NCBI GenBank assembly: GCA_047501485.1 | Contig: JAZDRN010000001.1 | Coordinates: 62,001 to 126,000, forward strand | DNA length: 64,000 nucleotides | Direction of reading: 5' to 3' | From: Ancrocorticia sp047501485 | GTDB lineage: Bacteria; Actinomycetota; Actinomycetes; Actinomycetales; Actinomycetaceae | In this document: one piece after another, positions 44,168 to 51,903 of the stretch | Layout of the letters: each line of letters starts with the position of its first letter | Numbering within the stretch: position 1 is the stretch's first letter | Position numbers and translations under genes: made by a program | The notes under the pieces: generated by a model | What the model was told of the DNA's origin: nothing | Seen by the model: the letters and a program-made list of their open reading frames with translations, nothing else | Database searches by the model: none

Positions 44168-44255
44168 TCTCAGGGTTCAGGAATGGACGGAAATCCGAGC
44201 CGACTGTTCTATGGGTCCTTATTCACGCATTTATTAATGGACCGGAGCGACCGAT

Positions 44256-44636
44256 ATGGGTAGTTTTTGGCAAATATTTTGGCTTGTCGTTGAGGTTTTC
44301 CTCCTCGTGGCGTACCTGATCTTTCTATTTCAGATTGTCAGCGACCTGCTGCGCGACACATCTCTTGGAGGCGGAGCGAAAGCCCTCTGGATGATCGTTC
44401 TCATCGCTGTGCCGCTTGTCTCGGCCTTGACATACCTCCTCCTGCGTGGAGGCGGCATGGAGGAGAGGCGCCGCGAGGCGGCTGCCGAAGAGCTTCGGCT
44501 TGCGAGCAGCAATTCGTACGGATTGTTCGGGAATAGCGTCTCCCACGAGATATCCAGCGCTTTCACGCTGCTCGAAGATGGTGCGATCACTCAGGAGGAA
44601 TACGATGTCCTCAAGTCGCGGATCATCTCAGCGTAG
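44256..44636 (+). CDS. PLDc_N and SHOCT domain membrane protein
   Basis: A 126-residue protein. Two hydrophobic helices (about 4-30 and 43-63) resemble the PLDc_N module found at the N-terminus of cardiolipin-synthase-like proteins. A charged linker follows, then a C-terminal SHOCT motif (about 98-126: AFTLLEDGAITQEEYDVLKSRI). Such proteins are common in actinobacteria; their function is unknown. GGAG lies 10-14 nt before ATG 44256. It stands just upstream of ispE, with 142 nt between. Confidence 0.8.
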   Translation: MGSFWQIFWLVVEVFLLVAYLIFLFQIVSDLLRDTSLGGGAKALWMIVLIAVPLVSALTYLLLRGGGMEERRREAAAEELRLASSNSYGLFGNSVSHEISSAFTLLEDGAITQEEYDVLKSRIISA

Positions 44637-44766
44637 CCGTACTCCTTCAACCGAGAAATCAGAACCGAATCCCATCCCTCATCAGCGGGAAACACAACCT
44701 TTGGCGATTGCTCCGCCTCTGGTGTGCTGATGGCCGAAGCGAGTGGGGCGGAAACATCTGGGCTAT

Positions 44767-44772
44767 TAGACT
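44767..44772 (+). promoter_or_regulatory. Putative -10 box, leaderless ispE
   Basis: TAGACT followed by 6 nt and GTG 44779. Confidence 0.5.
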
Positions 44773-44778
44773 CTTACC

Positions 44779-45684
44779 GTGCATAAAGTCCTAGTTTCCG
44801 CCCCCGCCAAGGTGAACCTGGCCTTGCGGGTGGGCCCGCCGAGGCTCGATGGCTTCCATCCGCTCGATACCGTCTTCGAATCACTCGATGTGTACGACGA
44901 CGTCGTCGCCGAACCAGCAGACGATATATCCGTGACGATGACCGGCTTGGGCCCGGACCTCCCCACCGACGAGACGAACCTCGCGGTCCGTGCGGCGCTG
45001 CTTCTGCAGCAACGCTTCGGAGTTGCTGAGGGGGTGCGTCTTGAGATTCGCAAGAGGATCCCCGTTGCGGCGGGAATGGCCGGCGGCTCCGCGGATGCCT
45101 CCGCGACGTTGGTTGCCTGCGCGCGACTGTGGGGGCTCGATATCGATCGTGACGATCTTTTGGAGCTCGCAGGGGAGTTGGGTTCGGACGTCCCGTTCAG
45201 TCTGCTCGGGGGGCTCGCTCACGGCGTCGGCCGCGGCGAGCGGCTGACGAGCATCGCGGCTGACGTACGCCACGATTGGGTGCTCCTCACGAGTTCGCAG
45301 GGGTTATCGACTCCCGCCGTCTTCACAGAGTTCGACGATCTCATGGGCTATGTCCGGGTACCCGAGACCCTCGTGTCCGAGACCCGGGTACTGCGAGCAG
45401 CCCTGGAATCGGGCGATCGCGACTTGGCGCGCGAGCACATGATCAACGATCTCGAGGCACCTGCACTCTCACTCCGTCCGGATCTGCGCGACACGCTGCG
45501 GGTCCTGCGCTCGCGCGGGCACTTCGCTCTCCTATCCGGTTCGGGCCCCACGATCGCCGTTTTGGCAGAAAGCCCCGAGCAAGCCGCCGACCTGGAGAAG
45601 GAGTTCCACTTCCTTTTCCCACGTCACGGTGTCCTCCGGGCGATGGGGCCAGCGGGGGCAACCCATGTGAAGGAAGAGGTTTAG
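44779..45684 (+). CDS. ispE: 4-diphosphocytidyl-2-C-methyl-D-erythritol kinase IspE
   Basis: A 301-residue GHMP kinase of the MEP isoprenoid pathway, phosphorylating CDP-methylerythritol with ATP. Motifs are VSAPAKVNLALRVGPPRLDGFHPL, the ATP loop IPVAAGMAGGSADASATL and the C-terminal LLSGSGPTIAVL. Length is normal. The GTG start at 44779 is preceded by TAGACT, suggesting a leaderless message. The ABC-F gene follows 2 nt after its stop. It supplies isoprenoid precursors, including the menaquinone side chain and the polyprenol carrier used by Pmt. Confidence 0.95.
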   Translation: MHKVLVSAPAKVNLALRVGPPRLDGFHPLDTVFESLDVYDDVVAEPADDISVTMTGLGPDLPTDETNLAVRAALLLQQRFGVAEGVRLEIRKRIPVAAGMAGGSADASATLVACARLWGLDIDRDDLLELAGELGSDVPFSLLGGLAHGVGRGERLTSIAADVRHDWVLLTSSQGLSTPAVFTEFDDLMGYVRVPETLVSETRVLRAALESGDRDLAREHMINDLEAPALSLRPDLRDTLRVLRSRGHFALLSGSGPTIAVLAESPEQAADLEKEFHFLFPRHGVLRAMGPAGATHVKEEV

Positions 45685-45686
45685 GC

Positions 45687-47528
45687 GTGGCACATCTTCT
45701 CGGCCTCCAGCATGTAGGGATCACCTTGGGCAATCGCCCTATTCTCGGCGACGTTTCGGTGAGCCTCGAGGACGGCGACCGCATCGGCGTCGTCGGCCCG
45801 AACGGCGGAGGGAAATCCACTCTTCTGCGAATCATGTCCGGTGAGCTCTCTCCGGACGACGGCGCCGTCACCAAACTGGGCGAGGCTTCCGTGACACGGT
45901 TGTCCCAGTCCGATTCGTTCCGGACAGGGCAGACGGTTCTGGAGGCGATACACGGCTCGACGGCAGAACACGAATGGGCCAGTGACGCACATATCCGCAG
46001 GCTGCACGCGGGCCTCATCCCTGAGATCGCTCTGACCACAGCCGTCGACGAATTGTCCGGAGGGCAGCGGCGGCGCGTGGCACTGGCCGCCACGCTGTGC
46101 GAGGACTCCAGAATCGTCATCCTCGACGAACCCACGAACCACCTCGATGTCGAGGGCATCACCTTCCTCGCGCAGTACTTGAATGAGAGGTTCGGCGGTG
46201 CTCGGCCGAGTGGGGCGCTCGTCGTCGTCACCCACGACAGGTGGTTCCTCGACGCTGTGTGTACCAGGCTCTGGGAGGTGGTACCGGGAAACGACGGCCC
46301 CGGAGGCCGCAAGCCGGTTCCCGGTCACGTCGAGACCTACGAGGGTGGATACGCGGCCTATGTTCTGCAGCGAGCGGAGCGCGAGCGGCAGAATGCCTTT
46401 GCGATTGAGAAGCGCAACAACGCCCTGCGCAAGGAACTGGCATGGCTACGCAGAGGAGCTCCCGCCCGAACCTCGAAGCCACGGTTCCGTATCGATGCGG
46501 CCGAAGCTCTGATCGCCGATGAGCCTGCCCCGCGCGACACCCTTGAGCTCACCAGGATGGCGACGAGCCGACTGGGCAAGGACGTCGTCGACCTCGAGGA
46601 GGTCACATTCGCCTACCCGGGCGGCCCCAACATCCTCGAGGATGTGACGCTGCGGCTCGGTCCCGGCCAACGCCTTGGGATTCTCGGAGCGAATGGAGCG
46701 GGGAAATCCTCACTGCTGGGGTTGATGTCAGGTCAACTGGTGCCCCAGCGTGGAAGGGTGAAGAAAGGCAAGACGGTCAAGCTCGCCACTCTCACCCAGG
46801 CCACCTCTGAACTGGACGCCATCGGCGAGAAGCGGGTCGTCGAGTCCGTGCAGGAGATTGCCGGGCATATGAAGGTCGGTAAGAAGGAGATCACCGCGAG
46901 CCAGCTGGTGGAGCGGCTGGGCTTCACCCGCGAACGGGCGTGGACCCGGATCGCCGAGCTCTCCGGCGGAGAGAGGCGCCGCCTGCAACTCATGCGCCTG
47001 CTCATGGCCGAGCCGAACGTGCTGCTCCTCGATGAGCCGACGAACGATTTGGATACCGACACCCTCGCCGCGGTGGAGGATCTGCTCGACTCGTGGCCGG
47101 GAACGCTAGTGGTGGTTTCGCATGACCGCTATCTTCTGGAACGGCTGACCGACCGCCAGATGGCGGTCATGAACCGAGAGGTGCGCGATCTGCCCGGGGG
47201 AGTGGACGAGTATCTGCGACTGCGCGCCGCCCAAGAGTCCGACGAGGCTTCTGGCCCCGAGAACACGACGGCTGCGAAGAGTGTCGCGACTGAGCCAGGG
47301 CTATCCGGTGCGCAGCTGCGCGCGGCTCAGAAGGAGTTGGCCGCAGTGGAGCGGCGCATGGACAAACTCGGCTCCAAGGTACGGGGCGTACATCAGAGAA
47401 TGGCCGAGCACGACCAGAGCGATTTCGAGGGGTTGCAGAATCTCACGGAGAAATTACGTCAGCTGGAGGACGAGACTGCCACGCTCGAAGAGCGGTGGCT
47501 GGAGCTTTCCGAGTCCGTCGAGGGCTGA
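45687..47528 (+). CDS. ABC-F family ATPase (Uup/EttA-like)
   Basis: A 613-residue soluble protein with two ABC ATPase domains and no membrane helices. Domain 1 has Walker A GPNGGGKST and signature LSGGQRRR with ILDEPTNHLD; domain 2 has GANGAGKSS and LSGGERRR with LLDEPTNDLD. A linker rich in Arg and Lys (about 230-275) and a C-terminal coiled coil (about 545-613) are typical. ABC-F proteins act on ribosomes in translation or antibiotic protection; the subtype is unclear. GTG 45687 has AGGAAGAGG upstream, 2 nt after ispE. Confidence 0.92.
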   Translation: MAHLLGLQHVGITLGNRPILGDVSVSLEDGDRIGVVGPNGGGKSTLLRIMSGELSPDDGAVTKLGEASVTRLSQSDSFRTGQTVLEAIHGSTAEHEWASDAHIRRLHAGLIPEIALTTAVDELSGGQRRRVALAATLCEDSRIVILDEPTNHLDVEGITFLAQYLNERFGGARPSGALVVVTHDRWFLDAVCTRLWEVVPGNDGPGGRKPVPGHVETYEGGYAAYVLQRAERERQNAFAIEKRNNALRKELAWLRRGAPARTSKPRFRIDAAEALIADEPAPRDTLELTRMATSRLGKDVVDLEEVTFAYPGGPNILEDVTLRLGPGQRLGILGANGAGKSSLLGLMSGQLVPQRGRVKKGKTVKLATLTQATSELDAIGEKRVVESVQEIAGHMKVGKKEITASQLVERLGFTRERAWTRIAELSGGERRRLQLMRLLMAEPNVLLLDEPTNDLDTDTLAAVEDLLDSWPGTLVVVSHDRYLLERLTDRQMAVMNREVRDLPGGVDEYLRLRAAQESDEASGPENTTAAKSVATEPGLSGAQLRAAQKELAAVERRMDKLGSKVRGVHQRMAEHDQSDFEGLQNLTEKLRQLEDETATLEERWLELSESVEG

Positions 47529-47563
47529 TAGCCGCGAATAGCGAGCGATACCGTCACGGCGGC

Positions 47564-47767
47564 TCAGATATCGCAGGAGCAGATCCGGTTGTACGTCACG
47601 ACCTGCTCGCCCTCCCACGCCCAGTCCTCGGCCTCGGCCCAGGTGGCAAAGGAACGCGGTGCGAGCTGGCCATTGGCCATGAGGACGCCGATCTCGATCT
47701 CCTCACGGGGATCGTTCCAGCCGTTGGAATCCGCCTGGGTCGGGCTGGTCGCCGGTTCTATTGACAT
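47564..47767 (-). CDS. Small protein of unknown function
   Basis: A 67-residue protein with a strong AAGGAGG ribosome site 7 nt before ATG 47767, which makes it credible. It has a polar N-terminus, a central VLMANGQLAPRSFATWAEAEDW segment (a Trp-rich amphipathic stretch) and a C-terminal NRICSCDI with two cysteines. I do not recognise a family. It is convergent with the ABC-F gene across 35 nt and preceded by a non-coding spacer with a hairpin. Confidence 0.7.
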   Translation of the reverse strand: MSIEPATSPTQADSNGWNDPREEIEIGVLMANGQLAPRSFATWAEAEDWAWEGEQVVTYNRICSCDI

Positions 47768-47836
47768 GAAGTGCCTCCTTGCCTTGCTTCCTTATATGAG
47801 GAACCGTGCAGTTGGACGACTTATTCCTGCGTGGGA

Positions 47837-47880
47837 GAAGTGGGCGGTACCCGGCGAGAAGTCCGAGCACCGCCCACTTC
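47837..47880 (-). terminator. Hairpin downstream of FGGY kinase 1
   Basis: GAAGTGGGCGGT (47837-47848) pairs perfectly with ACCGCCCACTTC (47869-47880), 12 bp with a 20-nt loop. It lies past the kinase stop on the minus strand and before the small-protein gene. Confidence 0.65.
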
Positions 47881-47962
47881 GGCGATGCGGTCTGCCGCGG
47901 AAGCAGCCGGCCACATGCCGCCGAGGAGCCGGCAAGGCAATGGCAAGGCCACCGTGCAGGAA

Positions 47963-48002
47963 AGGATTTCCTGCGGCTAGAGAGGATTTTCTGCGGCTAC
48001 AG
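47963..48002. repeat. 20-nt tandem duplication
   Basis: AGGATTTCCTGCGGCTAGAG (47963-47982) and AGGATTTTCTGCGGCTACAG (47983-48002), two copies with two mismatches, directly after the stop of the kinase gene at 48007. Confidence 0.8.
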
Positions 48003-48006
48003 GCGG

Positions 48007-49626
48007 TTACAGATTCTCGACGGCGGCTCTCTCCACTGCCAGCCCGGCGCTGTAGCGGTCCAGGTACGCGCTGAAGCCCGCGACGTCGTCGGGATCGGGA
48101 GCGGCGATATCGATCTGTGCGTGCCCGAAGACGGTCTTGTTGAGGTATTCACCCAGATCGAGCCCGGATTCCACCGAGAGGTAGGACGCCAGAACGGCGA
48201 TTCCCCAGGCCCCGCCTTCGGACGCGCTCTGCGCCACCGCGACGGGCGATTTCAGTGCGCCGGCGAGGAAACGCTGGGCCACACCGGCGGTGCGGAACAG
48301 GCCACCGTGGGCGAACATGCGCTCCAGGGCAACGCCCTCGCTCTCCAGCACCCTCATGCCGAGCGCCAGTGTTGCGAAGACGCCGTAGATCTGCGAACGC
48401 ATGACGTTCGCAAGGTCGAAGGTGCTGTCCGGGGTGCGCACGAAGAGCGGGCGACCCTCCTGAAGACCGGTGAGCGGTTCGCCGGCCAGATAGTTGTAGG
48501 CAAGAAGCCCGCCGGCATCCGACGCGCCCTTCAAGGCCTCGTGGAATAGCGTCCCGAAGACGGTGTCGGCATCCAGAGGATGCCCCGCTGCTTCGGCGAA
48601 GCGGGAGAACAGGCGCACCCAGGCATCCAGCTCGCTTGCGCCGTTGTTGCAGTGGACCATGGCCACGGCGTCCCCGGCGGGAGTGGTGACGAGATCGAGT
48701 TCCTCGTGTACCTCGCTCAGAGGATGCTCCAGCACCACCATGGCGAAGATGCTGGTGCCCGCGGAGACGTTGCCGGTGCGTGGGGCAACCGAGTTCGTGG
48801 CGACCATGCCGGTCCCGGCGTCGCCCTCCGGCGGGCACAGGGGGATGCCTGCCTGGAGTGCGCCCGTCGGATCGAGCAGAGCGGCTCCGGCCGCGGTCAG
48901 TTCGCCCGCGGACTGGCCCGCGGAAAGCACCCGGGGGAGCAGATCGGTGACGGTGGCGCAGGGCAAACGTCCCGCCACCAGCTCGTCGTATCTCGCGATG
49001 AGCTCGGCATCATAGCTGCCCGTCTGCGAGTCGATCGGGAACATGCCGGAGGCGTCGCCCACGCCGAGCACCTTCTGTCCGGTGAGCCGCCAGTGCACAT
49101 AACCGGCCAACGTGGTGACGAAGCGGACGTCGGGGATGTGGGACTCGTCATTGAGCAGCGCTTGATGCAGGTGGGCGATCGACCAGCGCAGCGGGATATT
49201 GACCCCCAGATGCTGCGTCAGCTCTGCCGCTGCCTTGCCGGTATTCGTGTTGCGCCAGGTACGGAAAGGCACGAGGAGCTCGTCGTCGTCATCGAAGGCG
49301 AGATAGCCGTGCATCATGCCGGAGATGCCGATGGCGCCGAACTTCTCGGGGCGGACGCCGAACTGGCGGGCGACGTCGTCGACCAGATCGGCGTAGGCGC
49401 CCTGCAAGCCGGCCCAGACCTCCTCCAACGAATAGGTCCAGAGCCTATCGACGAATGAGTTCTCCCAGGCGTGGCCGCCGACGGCCAGCACGGTGTTGGG
49501 GTCCGAATCCGCGATGAGGCATGCCTTGATGCGGGTGGATCCGAATTCGATGCCCAGAGACGTACGCCCGGCGAGGATGTCGTCCTTTTTCGATTGAATG
49601 GTCCTGTGGTCGTCCGCCATCAGCAT
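48007..49626 (-). CDS. FGGY-family carbohydrate kinase 1
   Basis: A 539-residue sugar kinase. The N-terminal phosphate loop is SLGIEFGSTRIKACLI, the central Gly-rich segment PPEGDAGTGMVATNSVAPRTG with GNVSAGTSIFAMV, and the C-terminal ATP segment MFAHGGLFRTAGVAQRF. This long subtype is often found beside arabinose or ribulose-phosphate genes in Firmicutes, so a ketose or polyol substrate such as a ribulose is plausible but unproven. The start is ATG 49626 or 49620, with AAAGGA upstream. It has its own 220-nt upstream region after the DeoR gene. Confidence 0.85.
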   Translation of the reverse strand: MLMADDHRTIQSKKDDILAGRTSLGIEFGSTRIKACLIADSDPNTVLAVGGHAWENSFVDRLWTYSLEEVWAGLQGAYADLVDDVARQFGVRPEKFGAIGISGMMHGYLAFDDDDELLVPFRTWRNTNTGKAAAELTQHLGVNIPLRWSIAHLHQALLNDESHIPDVRFVTTLAGYVHWRLTGQKVLGVGDASGMFPIDSQTGSYDAELIARYDELVAGRLPCATVTDLLPRVLSAGQSAGELTAAGAALLDPTGALQAGIPLCPPEGDAGTGMVATNSVAPRTGNVSAGTSIFAMVVLEHPLSEVHEELDLVTTPAGDAVAMVHCNNGASELDAWVRLFSRFAEAAGHPLDADTVFGTLFHEALKGASDAGGLLAYNYLAGEPLTGLQEGRPLFVRTPDSTFDLANVMRSQIYGVFATLALGMRVLESEGVALERMFAHGGLFRTAGVAQRFLAGALKSPVAVAQSASEGGAWGIAVLASYLSVESGLDLGEYLNKTVFGHAQIDIAAPDPDDVAGFSAYLDRYSAGLAVERAAVENL

Positions 49627-49846
49627 TCGTCCTTTCTCGGATACGCGCGTGGTCTTCGCGCGTCGTTGCAGCTTTGCTCGATGTCTGTCGCCTCTGCTGG
49701 CGGGCCTTCTGCCTGCTCAAGTGAGGTACGGATCCGAAATGTCTCGTCCCACGTACGCTACCGCGAGCGTCATTTCGCCGTCGAACCGGCCCAATCTGTG
49801 GGACATGTCACGTAAAGAGTCCGTTCTGGTCGAGGGGAATCCGAGG

Positions 49847-50689
49847 CTAGTCGACGACGACGACCTGGACGCCGGACTCGCGAATCCGCCTGATTTCGTC
49901 GAGCGGTGTGAGCGAATCGGTGATGACGGCAGTGAACTCGGAGAGTGCCACGAAGCGGTGCAGTGCCGTGCGGGTGAACTTCGAGTGGTCCACCATGAGG
50001 ACGCGGCGCTGGGCGCTGCGGATCATCGCACGCTTGGTATCCGCGACATTCGAGTCGGGGTGATAGCAGTGCGCCCCGCGTACCGCCGTGGTGGACATGA
50101 GGCAGATGTCGATACCCAGTGACTCGATGTTGTTCACGGTCATCGGGCCGAAGAAGGCGTCTGCCCAGTTCAGGTAGTCTCCGCCCAGGTGGATGAGGCG
50201 CATGTGGGGCTCGTTGATGAGCAGTTCCTCGATGAAGCGGGCGTTGGTCGCCACGCTCAACGGTGTCAGCTCGCGCAGGCCCGGGATCAGATGCGCGCTG
50301 GTGGTGGAATCGTCGAGGAGCACGGCGTCGCCGCGATGCACATAGGCGAGGGCGGCCTTGGCGATCTTGTCCTTGAGCTCCCGGTTGGTACCGAGACGCA
50401 GCTTGGACGAGGACTCCACGAGGGATGAGGATGCCGCGGAGACCTCGCCGTAAGAGCGGGTCAGCAGTCCTTGATCCACCAGTTCCGAGACGTCACGGTA
50501 GACGGTCATGCTGGAGACGTCCAGGTGCTCGGCCAGCCATTCCACCGTTGTGACGCCCTCCTCGATGACGAGGGAGACGATTTTACGCAGGCGCGCCTTG
50601 CGATTGCGGGGAGTGCGTTTGAAGGAGTCGTCGGCGGTGGCGAGATCGAGGTTGGGTGAGGCGTTATGCGGGTGAGAGCTGCTGGACAC
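49847..50689 (-). CDS. DeoR-family transcriptional regulator
   Basis: A 280-residue DeoR-type protein: a polar N-terminus (1-28), a winged helix at about 30-85 (VEWLAEHLDVSSMTVYRDVSELVDQG) and a sugar-phosphate-sensing DeoRC domain with VLLDDSTTSAHLIPGL and IHLGGDY. The wing motif is SYGEV rather than the usual HGGA. It lies between the GpsA-like gene and kinase 1 and very likely controls this cluster in response to a phosphorylated intermediate. GTG 50689 has AAAGG upstream. Confidence 0.88.
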   Translation of the reverse strand: MSSSSHPHNASPNLDLATADDSFKRTPRNRKARLRKIVSLVIEEGVTTVEWLAEHLDVSSMTVYRDVSELVDQGLLTRSYGEVSAASSSLVESSSKLRLGTNRELKDKIAKAALAYVHRGDAVLLDDSTTSAHLIPGLRELTPLSVATNARFIEELLINEPHMRLIHLGGDYLNWADAFFGPMTVNNIESLGIDICLMSTTAVRGAHCYHPDSNVADTKRAMIRSAQRRVLMVDHSKFTRTALHRFVALSEFTAVITDSLTPLDEIRRIRESGVQVVVVD

Positions 50690-50729
50690 GCGGTTACCTT
50701 TCGAGGCGAGGGGTACCCCGAGATGGAAA

Positions 50730-50759
50730 GCGGGGGACCTCCCTTGGAAAGTCCCCCGC
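50730..50759 (-). terminator. Hairpin between GpsA-like and DeoR genes
   Basis: GCGGGGGAC (50730-50738) pairs with GTCCCCCGC (50751-50759), 9 bp, just after the dehydrogenase stop and about 40 nt before the DeoR start. It may end or dampen transcription. Confidence 0.65.
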
Positions 50760-50773
50760 CCATTGCTACTTAC

Positions 50774-51820
50774 TTAAGGGCGGGCTGGAAGCACGGCACC
50801 CGACAGTGCGGACTTCACGTCTTCCACTTCTCCCTTGAGGATAGCGTCAATTGTTGCCAGAAGGGGCAACTGATCCGCGATGTCCGATGCGCGCTGCTCT
50901 ACCAGCGTGACGGCGAGACCGGTGGCGGGCACGCCCTCCACGGTCTGCTCCAGGCGCTTCATCTCTTCGAGTGCCTCGGACGGGGTCTCCCCGCGGCCGA
51001 TCCGCACACCGTAGACCTTGTTACGTCCAGACAATCCGGTCACTTCGAGATCGCCGACGCCGGGCAGCCCGAACGCCGTCTCCGGCTTCGCACCCAACTT
51101 CACCCCGAGCAGCGACATCTCGCGCACGGCCTGCGCGAAGGAAGCGGCCTTGAGGTTGTGATGGGGGATGCCCGTCGCCTCTTCGAGGCCGTCCGCGATG
51201 CCGAGGGCGATGGCGTAGACGTTCTTCATGGGAGCGCAGATCTCGACGCCGACCTCATCGTCCGTTGCCGCGACGGCGTAGACGTCGGTGCGGGCGCCGC
51301 GAGCGGACTCCTTGGCCACCTCGAGATCGAGGCAGCCGTAGATCGTGGCCGTGGGCATTCCCGCGCCGCACTCGTTCGCCTTGACCGGGCCTGCGATGGC
51401 GACGACGGGCGGTAGCTCGACGCCGAGCTCGCCCGCGATGCGGCGCAGCGTATCGGGCAGCAGCTGGATATTACCCTCGGGATCCGGGCTGAAGCCCTTG
51501 GAGGTCATCCAGATCGCTTTGACGTCCTTGAGAAGGGGCAGTGCCAGCTTGGCCACGCCGGGGACGCCGTCGGAGGATACCGACATGACAACGACGTCAG
51601 TGCCTTCCAGGGACTCTTTCAGCTGGTCGGAGCGGTAGGTCTTCACCTTCTCGGAGATGACGACGTCAATGCGGGGGTGAGGCTTACCCGCCTCGATGGC
51701 ATCGATGAGGTGATCGTCGAGCCAGGTTCCCCAGAGGCGGACATCCCAACCGGAGTCAATGAGCGGACGGGTCAGGCCCGAGCCCATGGCTCCGGCACCT
51801 AGGACGGTAATCGTCGACAT
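50774..51820 (-). CDS. GpsA-like NAD(P)-dependent polyol-phosphate dehydrogenase
   Basis: A 348-residue protein of the glycerol-3-phosphate dehydrogenase (GpsA) fold: nucleotide loop LGAGAMGSGL (7-16), then KNVYAIALGIADG (Lys199, Asn200) as in true GpsA. Two canonical substrate motifs are altered. The usual GPSFAxE reads GPVKANE (144-150), and the NxxAALxxRGxxE helix reads NLKAASFAQAVRE with Gln230 where Arg binds the phosphate. With two FGGY kinases and a DeoR regulator around it, a different polyol phosphate is likely. An ordinary anabolic GpsA role cannot be excluded. Motif comparison is from memory. Confidence 0.8.
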   Translation of the reverse strand: MSTITVLGAGAMGSGLTRPLIDSGWDVRLWGTWLDDHLIDAIEAGKPHPRIDVVISEKVKTYRSDQLKESLEGTDVVVMSVSSDGVPGVAKLALPLLKDVKAIWMTSKGFSPDPEGNIQLLPDTLRRIAGELGVELPPVVAIAGPVKANECGAGMPTATIYGCLDLEVAKESARGARTDVYAVAATDDEVGVEICAPMKNVYAIALGIADGLEEATGIPHHNLKAASFAQAVREMSLLGVKLGAKPETAFGLPGVGDLEVTGLSGRNKVYGVRIGRGETPSEALEEMKRLEQTVEGVPATGLAVTLVEQRASDIADQLPLLATIDAILKGEVEDVKSALSGAVLPARP

Positions 51821-51850
51821 GTATCTTGCTCTTTTCTGTGTAGTTCTGTC

Positions 51851-51893
51851 CGGTGGTTCCGCGGCGAGCCGCTGGGCGCGCGCGGAACCACCG
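51851..51893 (-). terminator. Hairpin between kinase 2 and GpsA-like gene
   Basis: CGGTGGTTCCGCG (51851-51863) pairs with CGCGGAACCACCG (51881-51893), 13 bp perfect, immediately after the kinase 2 stop. Confidence 0.75.
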
Positions 51894-51903
51894 TCACGAC
51901 TTC

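Larger units (their letters stand above)
43573..44255. other. 683-nt AT-rich spacer
   Basis: This stretch is clearly poorer in GC than its surroundings and has no credible gene; the 66-codon frame at 43684-43884 has no ribosome site or recognisable family. It contains the palindrome at 43673-43688 and two back-to-back hairpins at 44123-44167. It may be an imported or decayed segment. Confidence 0.5.

Noticed and set aside
45276..45686. N-terminal extension of the ABC-F gene through ispE
   Set aside because: The extension is an out-of-frame reading of ispE; the GTG at 45687 has a strong ribosome site and the domain starts there.
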